Positions 1 through 8,397 of a DNA stretch of 33,404 nucleotides are shown here, in pieces. Below the pieces are notes generated by a model, which saw only the letters and a list, made by a program, of their open reading frames with translations, was not told the origin of the DNA and searched no databases. A program made the translations under genes and the position numbers. Positions within the stretch are counted from its first letter, which is position 1. Each line of letters opens with the position of its first letter. This DNA is from an uncultured beta proteobacterium (GTDB taxonomy: Bacteria; Pseudomonadota; Gammaproteobacteria; Burkholderiales; Rhodocyclaceae): the NCBI GenBank assembly GCA_903848955.1, contig CAINHS010000034.1, positions 1 through 33,404 of the forward strand. Reading direction: 5' to 3'.

Positions 1-1569
1 GCCGTCAACGGTGACGGCAATGGTGGCACTGCTATCGCTGCTGCCAACTTGCACGGTATTGTCGCGGGTGATGCCGTCGCTGCCCGATTTGCCGGTGTCG
101 TCAACCGCGATTGTCGGTGCTGTCGGCGCGACGGTGTCGACGGTAACCGTGGTGCTGGTGCTGGCCTTATTGCCGGCCGCGTCGGTGGCGGTGACGGCGA
201 CCGTGTGTGTGCCGTCGGCCAGTGTCACGATGCCATTGATCGGCGTAGTTGCGGTGTTATCTACGGTGACCTGAATCACCGTCGTCGTGGTCGGATCCGT
301 GGCGCCGACCGCGACCGTGTTGACGTTGGTGATGTGGTCAGTAGTCGATGTGTTGTTGCTGCCGGGATCGGTGACGGTGATCGTCGGCGTTGGCGCGACG
401 GTATCGACGGTGACCGTGGTGCTGGCAGTGGCCGTATTGCCGGCCGTGTCGGTGGCGGTGACGGCAACCGTGTGCGTGCCTTCGGCGACCGTCACGGTGC
501 CATTGACGGGCGTGACGGGGGTGTTGTCGACGCTGACCTGTACCACCGGCGTCGTGGTCGGGTCTGCGGCGCCAACCGCAACCGTGTTGACGTTCGTGAC
601 GTGGTCAGTGGTCGAGGTGTGATTGGTGCCAGGATCGGTGACGGTGATCGTCGGTGTCGGCGCGACGGTATCGACGGTGACCGTAGTGCTGGTGCTGGCC
701 GTGTTGCCCGCTGTGTCGGTAGCGGTGACGGCGACTGTGTGCGTGCCGTCGGCCAGCGTCACAGTGCCATCGGCAGCCGGCGTGGTCGGCGTGCCATCAA
801 CCGCGACCTGAACCACCGGCGTCGTGGCCGGGTCAGTGGCGGTAACCTGGACGGTGTTGACGTTGGTGACGTGGTCGGTGGTGGATGTGTTATTGGTGCC
901 CGGGTCGGTGACGGCGATGGCGACGGTTACCGCGTGCGCACCGGCGGTCTGCGTCTGCATCACGGCGCCCTGCGTTCCGTTTTGTCCGGCACCGCTGCTG
1001 CCGATGCCGTCCGTGTTGAAGCCGGTCTGGACCCCGCTGGTAACGGCCTGGCCCGAAACGACTTTCTCGCCGTGGCTGCCGCGCGTGACAGAGATGCCGT
1101 CGGTATCGAAGCCGCTCTGGACCCCGCCGAGGGTCGACTTGACTTCGACAAAGCTGAGACCTTCATGGTCACGGCTGCCGTCGCCACCGGCAGCCGAGGC
1201 ATCCGTCACTTGCGTCGGATCGGCACCGCCCGCGATCCTGGCCTGGATCGAGGCGACATCGTCAAGCTCGCTCTCGCTCGCAGCAAGGATCGCGTCCATG
1301 CTGAAAATGTCATTGCTGAGCAGCAGGCTGTCGCTGCGCCCGAGGTCGGCGACCGCGCCATTGGCAAATTCGATCTGGACCGAGCCGCCCTCGCTGGTCT
1401 GAATGATGTCGTTGGGAAAGACCTTGTCGCCGGGCTGCAGCTTGCATACGCCGCCGCTGGCGCTGATGGCGACCACATCACCGTGGGTCGACTTGACGGT
1501 ACCGACTGAATTTGCCTTGCTGCCGGATGAAGCGTGAGTCGCGGAAGCGGAAGCGGGAACCTTGGCCAT
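1..1569 (-). CDS. LapA-like retention-module adhesin, N-terminal 523 residues (partial, runs off left edge)
   Basis: The reading frame starts at ATG 1569, behind a GAGGA ribosome site, and stays open to base 1. Residues ~22-90 form a LapA-type retention module: a G-x-V start, LQPGDKVFPNDIIQT and a FANG-x4-LG pattern. In characterised LapA proteins this folded plug stalls the secreted adhesin inside the TolC-like pore. An S-A-A-G stretch at 125-128 matches the di-alanine site cut by LapG. A GVQ(S/T)GF(D/N)TDGI motif occurs twice (149-159, 179-189). From ~216 the chain is Thr/Val/Asp-rich Ig-like repeats. It has no N-terminal signal peptide, as expected for a type I secretion substrate with a C-terminal signal, which would lie outside the window. 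It is encoded directly downstream of lapB-lapC. Full size and repeat number cannot be known here. Confidence 0.88.
   Translation of the reverse strand, partial: MAKVPASASATHASSGSKANSVGTVKSTHGDVVAISASGGVCKLQPGDKVFPNDIIQTSEGGSVQIEFANGAVADLGRSDSLLLSNDIFSMDAILAASESELDDVASIQARIAGGADPTQVTDASAAGGDGSRDHEGLSFVEVKSTLGGVQSGFDTDGISVTRGSHGEKVVSGQAVTSGVQTGFNTDGIGSSGAGQNGTQGAVMQTQTAGAHAVTVAIAVTDPGTNNTSTTDHVTNVNTVQVTATDPATTPVVQVAVDGTPTTPAADGTVTLADGTHTVAVTATDTAGNTASTSTTVTVDTVAPTPTITVTDPGTNHTSTTDHVTNVNTVAVGAADPTTTPVVQVSVDNTPVTPVNGTVTVAEGTHTVAVTATDTAGNTATASTTVTVDTVAPTPTITVTDPGSNNTSTTDHITNVNTVAVGATDPTTTTVIQVTVDNTATTPINGIVTLADGTHTVAVTATDAAGNKASTSTTVTVDTVAPTAPTIAVDDTGKSGSDGITRDNTVQVGSSDSSATIAVTVDG
106..909 (-). 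repeat. Three tandem Ig-like repeats of the adhesin (90, 89 and 89 codons)
   Basis: Units at 640-909, 373-639 and 106-372 each begin TDPG(T/S)N(N/H)TSTTDH(V/I)TN and end ...TVTVDTVAPT, with ADGTHTVAVTATD in the middle. DNA identity is high as well, for example GCGGTGACGGC followed by (G/A)ACCGTGTG recurs. After the third unit the pattern changes to VDDTGKSGSDGITRDN, a different Ig-like subtype. Such repeats form the extended stalk of RTX/Lap adhesins. Confidence 0.85.
1186..1197 (-). other. Predicted LapG cleavage site (S-A-A-G) in the adhesin
   Basis: Codons 125-128 read Ser-Ala-Ala-Gly in the context DASAAGGD. LapG of Pseudomonas fluorescens cuts LapA between two alanines of a TAAG motif near residue 108, just after the retention module. 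Position and sequence agree, and a lapG gene lies at 8398-9093. The cut is predicted between Ala126 and Ala127. Confidence 0.7.
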
Positions 1570-1695
1570 GATCGAATCCTCATATCGGTTGTCATGAGTC
1601 CCATGGCGCTCAAGCAGGCTTCCACGCAGACTCGCTGGCAGCCATTCTCGGCGAGGCCGTTGCGCCGCGCCATTGGACCATGGTACTAAGAGGGT

Positions 1696-3117
1696 CTAAC
1701 GCTCGCGCAGGGCGTCGTACTTGGCCTTGATGACGGGTTTCAGCAAGTAGCCCAGAACGGACTTCTTGCCGGTGCGGATATGGACTGTTGCCAGCATGCC
1801 GGGAATGATCGGCAGCAGCTTGTCCGCTGAACCCAGGCTGTTGCGGGTGGTGCGCACCCGCACCAGATAAAAACTCTCGCCCTTGTCGTTGGTGATCGAG
1901 TCGGCGGTGATGTTCTCCACGGTGGCGTCCAGCCCGCCGTAGATCGAGTAGTCGTACGCAGAAAGCTTGACCAGTGCCGGCTGGCCGGCACGCAGGAAAC
2001 CGATGTCGGCCGGCCGGACCTTGGCTTCGATCAGCAGGTTGTCCTCCAACGGGACTATTTCCATGACGTCCATGCCGGGCTGGATGACGCCGCCGACGGT
2101 GGTGATCTTTATCTGCTTGACGATGCCGGCCAGCGGCGAGCGGATCGCCGTGCGCGTCAGGCGGTCTTCGACGGCGAGGCTGGAGGCACTGGTGCCGGCG
2201 AATTCGGCCTTGGCCTGGGCGAGTTCATTGCCGGCGTCGGAACGGAACTTGGCCAGCGCACCTTCCAGCTTGCTGCGGGCCTCGGAGAGTTGTGCTTCGA
2301 GCCGCGGAATGGCAAGCCGCGTGCCCTCGAGATCGCCCCGTGTCTCGGCCACCGAGCGCTCGATGCGCAGGATTTCCACCTCGGACATGACGCCCTGGGC
2401 CAGCAGCGGCTTCGACATCTTGAGTTCCTGGGAGATCAGGTTGTAGCTCTCCTGCAGCTGGTTCAACTTGGCGCGCTTCTCGGAAATTTCCTGGCTGCGC
2501 TGGTTAACCTGCTGACGCAGGACGGACAGCGCGGCATCGAGTTCATGCTGGCGGTTCTGGAAAAGATGCAGCTCGTCCTCGGCAATCTTCGGCTCCTCCT
2601 TCATGAGGTCGGCCGGAGGACTGAAGACGACACCGTTGGTCTCGGCCGTCAGCCGCGCAACCTTGGCCATCAGCGCGTTGTTCTTGGCCTTGGCTTCTCC
2701 CATCGACGAGGCGAAACGCTTTTCATCGAGTTGAATCACCACCTGATCCTTGCGCACCAGGTCGCCGACCCGTACCGGAATATTGGCGACGATGCCGCCT
2801 TCGAGATTCTGGATCACCTGCACCTGGCTGGAAGGAATTACCTTGCCTTCGCCGATGGCGATTTCATCGAGGCTGCCGAGTGCCGCCCAGACCAGGGCGA
2901 CCGCCAGCACCAGCAAGCTGGCGCGGATGATGAGGAAAGCCGGGCGCGGCGGCTGCTGGAAAAGTGCGGCCAGGCGGTCGGGCATGAAATCGGCATCTTC
3001 CCGTCCTTCTTCCGACTGCCGGCTTGCCGGCGGGAACAGGTAGTTGCTGAAGCGCTGCCGCGCCCCCTCGACCAGGGCGCGCATGCGGGCAACGAGGCGT
3101 TCAATCCTTGGCGGCAT
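1696..3117 (-). CDS. lapC: LapC-like membrane fusion protein (HlyD family) of type I secretion
   Basis: 473 residues. This periplasmic adaptor joins the inner-membrane ABC transporter to the TolC-like pore. One membrane segment lies at ~61-82, followed by a biotinyl-lipoyl-like strand region (GKVIPSSQVQVIQNLEGGIV), a long coiled coil (~125-290, Glu/Gln/Leu/Arg-rich) and the HlyD beta-barrel end (GMLATVHIRTGKKSVLGYL). ATG 3117 is chosen because a GGAGG site lies 9 bases upstream and it overlaps the lapB end by 17 bases. A longer frame to 3165 lacks a ribosome site and reads low-complexity sequence. It is the middle gene of lapB-lapC-adhesin. Confidence 0.92.
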   Translation of the reverse strand: MPPRIERLVARMRALVEGARQRFSNYLFPPASRQSEEGREDADFMPDRLAALFQQPPRPAFLIIRASLLVLAVALVWAALGSLDEIAIGEGKVIPSSQVQVIQNLEGGIVANIPVRVGDLVRKDQVVIQLDEKRFASSMGEAKAKNNALMAKVARLTAETNGVVFSPPADLMKEEPKIAEDELHLFQNRQHELDAALSVLRQQVNQRSQEISEKRAKLNQLQESYNLISQELKMSKPLLAQGVMSEVEILRIERSVAETRGDLEGTRLAIPRLEAQLSEARSKLEGALAKFRSDAGNELAQAKAEFAGTSASSLAVEDRLTRTAIRSPLAGIVKQIKITTVGGVIQPGMDVMEIVPLEDNLLIEAKVRPADIGFLRAGQPALVKLSAYDYSIYGGLDATVENITADSITNDKGESFYLVRVRTTRNSLGSADKLLPIIPGMLATVHIRTGKKSVLGYLLKPVIKAKYDALRER

Positions 3118-5275
3118 GAACCCTGCCTCCGGAAAGTGCCGACAGCACCTGCTCCTTCGGGCCATCGGCGATGATGCGGCCGTTGTCCATGACGATCAGG
3201 CGGGTGACGAGACTGAGCAGCGAGGCGCGGTGGGTCACCAGCACCAGCGTGTGACCCGCAAGATTCTCGGACAGCTTGGCCTTGAACGACTCCTCGGAGC
3301 GGTTGTCGAGCGAATTGCTCGGCTCGTCCATCATGAGTATGGGTGGATCGAGCAACAGGGCGCGGGCGATGGCGATGGACTGCCTTTGGCCTCCCGAGAG
3401 GCCTTCACCACGTTCGCCGACCGGCAGATCGAATCCCTTGGGATGGCGGTTGGCAAATTCGGCAACGCCCGAAATATCGGCAGCGCGCAGCACGGCATGA
3501 TCGTCGACATAAGGTGCGCCGAGAACGATGTTGTCCTTGAGGCTGCCGTGGAACAGCACCACATCCTGCGCCACGTAGCCGACGTTGCGGCGCAGGTCGG
3601 CCGGGTCGATCTGCTGCATGTCGACGCCATCGATCCAGATCGAACCTTCGCCCGGCTCGTAAAGACCGAGCAGCAGCTTTTCGATGGTGGTCTTGCCCGA
3701 GCCGATGCGGCCGATGAGGCCGACGCGCTCGCCGGCAGCGATGCTGAAGGAGATGTTGTTCAGCGCCGGCACGTCGGTGCCGGGGTAGGCGAAACTGACG
3801 CCGCGAAATTCGATGTCGCCGCGGATGGTCGGACGGCTGATGAAGCTCTTGCCCGGCGGCCGTTCGACCGGTTGCTGCATGATGTTATCGACACCGCGCA
3901 AGGCCTGCAGCGTCTGGAAATAGCGTGCAATCAAACCGGCAATCTGGGCGAAGGGAGCGAGGATGCGGCTGGTCAGCAGCGAGCAGGCGATCAGGCCGCC
4001 GACCGTAAGCGTGTGGTCGAAAATCAGATAGACGCCGCCGATGATGGTCAAGACATAGGCATACTGCTGGATCAGCACCGTCAGGTTGGCCACCGTCGCG
4101 GAAAACAGCTTGGCGCGTATGCCCAGCCGGCCGGCTTCGCCGATGATGGTCTCCCACTTGCGCTGCATCGGACCTTCGGCGCCGATGGACTTGACCGACT
4201 CGATGCCGGTAAGTGTTTCGATCAACATGGCCTGCTTCTGGCTGCCAAGGCGCAGACTCTGGCGGATGGTGTGTTCCAGAGGCCGCTGCAGCATCAGGCT
4301 GGCGCCGATGATGGCCGGAATGGCCAGCAGCGGAACCAGCACCAGCCAGCCGCCCAGCCACAAGACGATGATGAGAAACAGCGCGACGAAGGGCAGATCG
4401 ATCAGCGTGGTGATGGTGGCCGAGGTGATGAAGTCGCGGAACATGTCGAACTCGTGCAGGGTGTTGGCCAGGCCGCCGACCGACTGCGGACGCGCAGCGG
4501 TCTTCATGCCCAGCACTTTTTCGAACAGCGTGGCCGACAGCACGGTATCCACCTGCTTGCCGGCAATGTCGAGGAAATAGCCGCGCAGGCCTTTCATGAC
4601 GAAGTCGAAGGTCGACACGATCAGCACGCCGATGGCCAGCACCCAGAGCGTTTCATAGGCCTGGTTGGGCACCACGCGGTCATAGACGTTCATGGCGAAC
4701 AGCGGCGTGATCAGGGCGAAGACGTTGATCGCCAGCGATGCCAGGAGGACTTCTGAATATAGCGGCCAGGCGTGCTGCAGCACCCCCCAGAACCAGTGGT
4801 CGTGGCGCGGGATGGCCTCGTCCCGGGCGCGCGAATCGAACTTGAAGGAAGGCCGGCTGAAGATGGCATAGCCGGTGTATTCGGCGGCCAGCAACTCGCT
4901 GCTCAAGACGACCTCGCCATCGCCGGATTCGGGTTGGATCACCGTCCATTCCCCCGCCGCGTTTCTGGCCGTGGCGACGCAGGCGCGGCCGTTGGCAAGC
5001 AGCAGCACGGCCGGCAGCGTGAGCAGCGAAATGTCGTCGAGTTTGCGCCGCACCACCCGGCTCGACAGCCCGGCACGCGAGGCGGCGCGGGGGAACAGGT
5101 CGGGCGAAAGTTTGGAGTCCTGCAGCGGCAGTCCGGCAGTCAGCGTCTGCGCTGAAAAGGGATGGTGGAACAGACGGGTAAGGATGACCAGACAACCGGT
5201 GAGCGGATCATCCGGCAGCAGCGTGTCGCCGGGCAGCTTCAGATCCGGTGCAGCGGATGCGGGCGCGTCGCTCAA
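3101..5275 (-). CDS. lapB: LapB-like type I secretion ABC transporter (LssB type)
   Basis: 724 residues. This inner-membrane ATPase exports the adhesin in one step through LapC and LapE. The N-terminal ~140 residues resemble a C39 peptidase-like domain: Cys28 is present in PLTGCLVILTRL, but no catalytic His motif is evident, so it probably binds rather than cuts the substrate. About six membrane segments lie between ~170 and 440. The ATPase domain has Walker A GRIGSGKTT (522-530), signature LSGGQ (626-630), Walker B ILMMDEP (646-652) and the switch His682. The start is TTG 5275, which overlaps the TGA of the upstream gene (TTGA) with GAAGG upstream; this implies translational coupling. No in-frame ATG fits better. 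Confidence 0.93.
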   Translation of the reverse strand: MSDAPASAAPDLKLPGDTLLPDDPLTGCLVILTRLFHHPFSAQTLTAGLPLQDSKLSPDLFPRAASRAGLSSRVVRRKLDDISLLTLPAVLLLANGRACVATARNAAGEWTVIQPESGDGEVVLSSELLAAEYTGYAIFSRPSFKFDSRARDEAIPRHDHWFWGVLQHAWPLYSEVLLASLAINVFALITPLFAMNVYDRVVPNQAYETLWVLAIGVLIVSTFDFVMKGLRGYFLDIAGKQVDTVLSATLFEKVLGMKTAARPQSVGGLANTLHEFDMFRDFITSATITTLIDLPFVALFLIIVLWLGGWLVLVPLLAIPAIIGASLMLQRPLEHTIRQSLRLGSQKQAMLIETLTGIESVKSIGAEGPMQRKWETIIGEAGRLGIRAKLFSATVANLTVLIQQYAYVLTIIGGVYLIFDHTLTVGGLIACSLLTSRILAPFAQIAGLIARYFQTLQALRGVDNIMQQPVERPPGKSFISRPTIRGDIEFRGVSFAYPGTDVPALNNISFSIAAGERVGLIGRIGSGKTTIEKLLLGLYEPGEGSIWIDGVDMQQIDPADLRRNVGYVAQDVVLFHGSLKDNIVLGAPYVDDHAVLRAADISGVAEFANRHPKGFDLPVGERGEGLSGGQRQSIAIARALLLDPPILMMDEPSNSLDNRSEESFKAKLSENLAGHTLVLVTHRASLLSLVTRLIVMDNGRIIADGPKEQVLSALSGGRVHAAKD

Positions 5276-5619
5276 AGGATGCCTTCTTCCGGACCGATGA
5301 TGTCGCCGCCGGCACCGAACAGCTTTTCGCGGTAGCCGCGCTTCTTCATGATCTTCTGCTGCACGGCGACCGGCAGTTCGGAAAAGATGATGACGTTCTT
5401 GGCGATAAGCAGGTCGATGAGGTCTTCGATGACGCGAATGAGTTTGAGATCCTCGAGCAGCAGCGCGAGTCCGCCGGCATCCGGCGACCCGGAGTCCTGA
5501 TGCCGGACAAGGAATTGCAAAACCTCGGGATGCTCGGCGGGCAGGAACTCGTCTGCCGGACCCGCTTCGGCTGTCAGGGCGGCGATGCTTCCATCAGGGT
5601 GGCGCTGCACATGGGGCAT
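5272..5619 (-). CDS. Small conserved protein, 'tryptophan synthase subunit beta-like' family
   Basis: 115 residues from ATG 5619; a longer open frame upstream overlaps the divergent regulator gene and looks non-coding. The start MPHVQRHPDGSIAALTAE and the middle LIRVIEDLIDLLIAKNVI with FSELP are the pattern of a small betaproteobacterial family commonly annotated 'tryptophan synthase subunit beta like'. It is far too short to be TrpB and has no PLP-binding lysine motif, so that name is misleading. Function is unknown. It is the first gene of the block leading into lapB, with a 4-base stop/start overlap, so it may be co-expressed with the secretion system. The ribosome site is weak. Confidence 0.72.
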   Translation of the reverse strand: MPHVQRHPDGSIAALTAEAGPADEFLPAEHPEVLQFLVRHQDSGSPDAGGLALLLEDLKLIRVIEDLIDLLIAKNVIIFSELPVAVQQKIMKKRGYREKLFGAGGDIIGPEEGIL

Positions 5620-5755
5620 GTCGGGCGGACGATCCGGCGTAGTGAATATTCGATGTTTCTCTGTCGACGCGTTGCAAAGACTGAGCCGCTGGCATATCGG
5701 CGCCAACCATTCTGGCATAATCATCCCGGGATTGGGAGAGTCTTGCGGTGGAAAA

Positions 5756-6421
5756 ATGTTCGTACTAGTCGCCCAGCGACCTGAGTTTCTCGACAAATGG
5801 TCACCGCTACTGTCGGCACGCGGCGAGGTGTCCGTGGTCGACGGATTGCCCGGACTGCAGGTAAAGCTGCAAGCCGGGCTGCCCGCCGCCATCGTCGTCG
5901 ATCGCCTGTTGCTGGGAGATGCCGCCCCCGGTTTTCTGGCGGTCCTGAAAAGCCTTTGCGGCGAATCCTGCCTGCTGCTGGGCGACACCGGCTATCAGGC
6001 GGAGGATGAACTGCTGGCCCTGGCCGCAGGCATTGCCGCCTGTTGCGACGCCTCGCTCGGTGCGCGCGACATCGACCGCATCGTCGGCATCGTGCTTGAC
6101 GGCGGCATCTGGATCTCGCCCAAAACCCTGCCCGAACTGGCTAACAGGTTGCAGTCGCTGACGGTCAGACCGGCCGACGGCGCTGCCGCTGAAAAAACAC
6201 TGGCCGGGCTGGGTGAGTTGACGCAACGCCAGCGCGACGTCGCCGATCTGGTGGCCAAAGGAGAAAGCAACAAGCGGATTGCGCGGCGTCTGGACATCAC
6301 GGAGCGGACCGTAAAATCCCACCTCACCACGATTTTCGACAAGCTGGGTCTGACCGACCGGCTGCAACTGGCGCTCTTCGTCAGCCGTCGTTCCAGCGAC
6401 CGGCCGGCAGACACGCAATAG
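5756..6421 (+). CDS. LuxR-family response regulator-like transcription factor with degenerate receiver
   Basis: 221 residues from ATG 5756 behind GGTGG. The C-terminus (~155-210) is a LuxR/GerE helix-turn-helix: LTQRQRDVADLVAKGESNKR then TERTVKSHLTTIFDKLG. The N-terminal ~120 residues look like a receiver fold with Asp49 after strand 3 (AAIVVDR), but the usual N-terminal acidic pair and the conserved Lys are not seen, so phosphorylation is doubtful. It diverges from the small protein-lapB block across 136 bases and converges on lapD (stops 4 bases apart), a position that suggests it regulates the adhesin/secretion genes. That role is inference. Confidence 0.85.
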   Translation: MFVLVAQRPEFLDKWSPLLSARGEVSVVDGLPGLQVKLQAGLPAAIVVDRLLLGDAAPGFLAVLKSLCGESCLLLGDTGYQAEDELLALAAGIAACCDASLGARDIDRIVGIVLDGGIWISPKTLPELANRLQSLTVRPADGAAAEKTLAGLGELTQRQRDVADLVAKGESNKRIARRLDITERTVKSHLTTIFDKLGLTDRLQLALFVSRRSSDRPADTQ

Positions 6422-6425
6422 ATCT

Positions 6426-8387
6426 TCAGTCCCAGGGTTGTGGCTTGAGGACGCCGTAGCCCTTGACGCCGTCGACCCGCAGGGCCTTCAGCATGTTCCA
6501 CTCGCCGCGGGTTTCCACCGATTCGGCGATGACCTGGATATCAAGGCCGTGCGCGTACTTGACCAGCGAGTCGACGAAGAACTGGTTGTCGCGGTTCTCG
6601 TCGATGCCGCGCGTATAGCTGCCGTCGATCTTGATGTAGTCGAGCTTGATCTCGCTGAGATAACTGAAGGGTTTGAATCCCCGCCCTACCTGGTCGAGGC
6701 CGGTCCTGGCGCCCAGCGCCTTAACCCTCTCCACCCATGCGTGCAGCACCCCGAGGTCGGCCGTGGCGCCGTGCTCCACCACCTCGAAGGCGATGCGCGG
6801 CGCCACGCCGGCATGCCGGCGCAGGGCGTCGAGCAGCCAGGCGATGAAACTCTCGTTGCGGATCGAGGTCGGGAAGAGATTCACGGCCGCAATGATTCCC
6901 GCGTTTTCCGGCCGTTCCAGCCGGTCAAGGGTATCGCTGACGACATGCCGGTCAATTTCCTGGGTCAGGCCAAGGTGCTTCGCCATGGGAATGAGGACAT
7001 TGGCCGGGATCAGCCGGCCGTCTTCGTCATGGATGCGCATCAGGGTCTCGTACTGCAGCACCACGGTTTCGTCCCGGCACGAAATGCTCGGCTGGCGGAA
7101 CAGGGCAATGCGATGATCGGCCAGAACCTTGCTCAGGATTTCCAGCCAGCGCGCTGCCGAGTAGGCGGAGAACTCGTCGCCCGCCTTGCTCTCGCTGATT
7201 TCGAAGCTGTTGGCCGCTTTGGCCTGCGCCGAGCGCAGTGCCGCATCGGCCCCGGTCAGCAATTCGCCGGTCGTTTGGCCGCGATGCATGGCGACCCCGA
7301 GGTGGCCGATCCTGTCGCTGTCGATCAGTCCGCGCTGTTGCAGCTTGAGCAGGGCATGGCTCAGCTTGTCGGCCAGGGCGACAGCATCCTCCGCCACGAT
7401 GTCCTGAATGACCAGGGCAAAACCGGCGCCGCTCGGACGCGCGGCGAAATAGTCGAGCTCGGGCAGTTCCTTGCAGGTTTCCAGAATCAACGCGGCGCAT
7501 CCGCGCAGCAGATCGTCCCCGGCCTGATAGCCCTTGCGTTCGTTGAATCCCTTGAAATCGGCCAGCTCGAGAAAGACCAGCGCATTGGTCGATGATGTTG
7601 TCCGCTGCTTGGTGATCTGCCTGAGCTGCAGGTCGAAATATTGCCGGTTGGCCAAACCGGTGACCGGGTCTGCATAGGTGCTGGCGCGCAGACGCTCCAT
7701 GGCATCCGCCTGCTCCCTGAACATCTCCTTGACCTTCTCGGACATCAGGTTCATCGCCGACACCACGCTGCGCAGTTCCAGCGTCCATGGCATCTGGCTC
7801 TGCACCGGATATTCGCGATCGCAGATCGCCTTGGCCTGGAGTTCGACGCTGCGCAAGGGGCGCAGCACATAATGCAGCGCGGTCACGCCCAGGCCGAAGA
7901 CGAAGATGGAGGAACCGAGAAACCACCAGAACGCCTCCACACTGTTGCTCCAGAGGGTGCTGTAGGCATAGCCCGGATTGGCGCTGATGCGCACCGTACC
8001 CGCCTGCTGCCAGCCGGCCATGATCAGGGCCTCGCCGACGGGCGTTTCCAGCGGGATCAACTTGATGAACCATTGCGGCACGCCCTCGATGGCTGTCGGC
8101 TGTATGCGCTCGATGAGTTTCCTGCCGTTGATGTCGGTGACGATCACCTCGCGGTAGTAGCCGCTGTCGGAAACCGCGTTGACCATGCTTTCCGCGGTAG
8201 CCGTTTCGCCGGCGGCGACATGCGGCGACAGCGACATGCCCAGCGACGTGGCCATGTCCTGCGAAATACTTCGCAACTGGTTGTTGAGGTAGTTGCGGGT
8301 GTTGTTGACGTTGATCACCACCGAGCCGGCGAAGAGCATCATGAACAGGGTGACGATGACGATGATGAGCTGGCGCAATAGCGTCAT
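6426..8387 (-). CDS. lapD: LapD-like c-di-GMP receptor (degenerate GGDEF-EAL membrane protein)
   Basis: 653 residues from ATG 8387, with GAGGA 9 bases upstream. The N-terminus MTLLRQLIIVIVTLFMMLFA is a membrane anchor, followed by a periplasmic LapD/MoxY-type domain (RSISQDMATSLGMSLSPHV...DSGYYREV), a second membrane segment (~150-175), HAMP, then GGDEF and EAL domains. The GGDEF motif reads SGAGF and the EAL motif reads YETLMR. The usual DDFGTG is LDQVGRG and QG(Y/F) is KGYG, so both enzymes should be inactive and the EAL domain acts as a c-di-GMP sensor. In the Pseudomonas system the c-di-GMP-bound form sequesters LapG and keeps the adhesin on the surface. It lies 10 bases downstream of lapG. 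Confidence 0.92.
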   Translation of the reverse strand: MTLLRQLIIVIVTLFMMLFAGSVVINVNNTRNYLNNQLRSISQDMATSLGMSLSPHVAAGETATAESMVNAVSDSGYYREVIVTDINGRKLIERIQPTAIEGVPQWFIKLIPLETPVGEALIMAGWQQAGTVRISANPGYAYSTLWSNSVEAFWWFLGSSIFVFGLGVTALHYVLRPLRSVELQAKAICDREYPVQSQMPWTLELRSVVSAMNLMSEKVKEMFREQADAMERLRASTYADPVTGLANRQYFDLQLRQITKQRTTSSTNALVFLELADFKGFNERKGYQAGDDLLRGCAALILETCKELPELDYFAARPSGAGFALVIQDIVAEDAVALADKLSHALLKLQQRGLIDSDRIGHLGVAMHRGQTTGELLTGADAALRSAQAKAANSFEISESKAGDEFSAYSAARWLEILSKVLADHRIALFRQPSISCRDETVVLQYETLMRIHDEDGRLIPANVLIPMAKHLGLTQEIDRHVVSDTLDRLERPENAGIIAAVNLFPTSIRNESFIAWLLDALRRHAGVAPRIAFEVVEHGATADLGVLHAWVERVKALGARTGLDQVGRGFKPFSYLSEIKLDYIKIDGSYTRGIDENRDNQFFVDSLVKYAHGLDIQVIAESVETRGEWNMLKALRVDGVKGYGVLKPQPWD

Positions 8388-8397
8388 GGCAGATTCC

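Noticed and set aside
49-1509. 486-codon open frame on the plus strand opposite the adhesin
   Set aside because: It is Arg/Gly/Asp-rich with repeats that mirror the adhesin repeats on the other strand; the minus frame has a retention module, ribosome site and logical position.
3044-4756. 570-codon plus-strand frame opposite lapB
   Set aside because: It lies fully against the conserved ABC transporter and its translation is low-complexity and His/Gln/Asp-rich, a typical GC-rich shadow.
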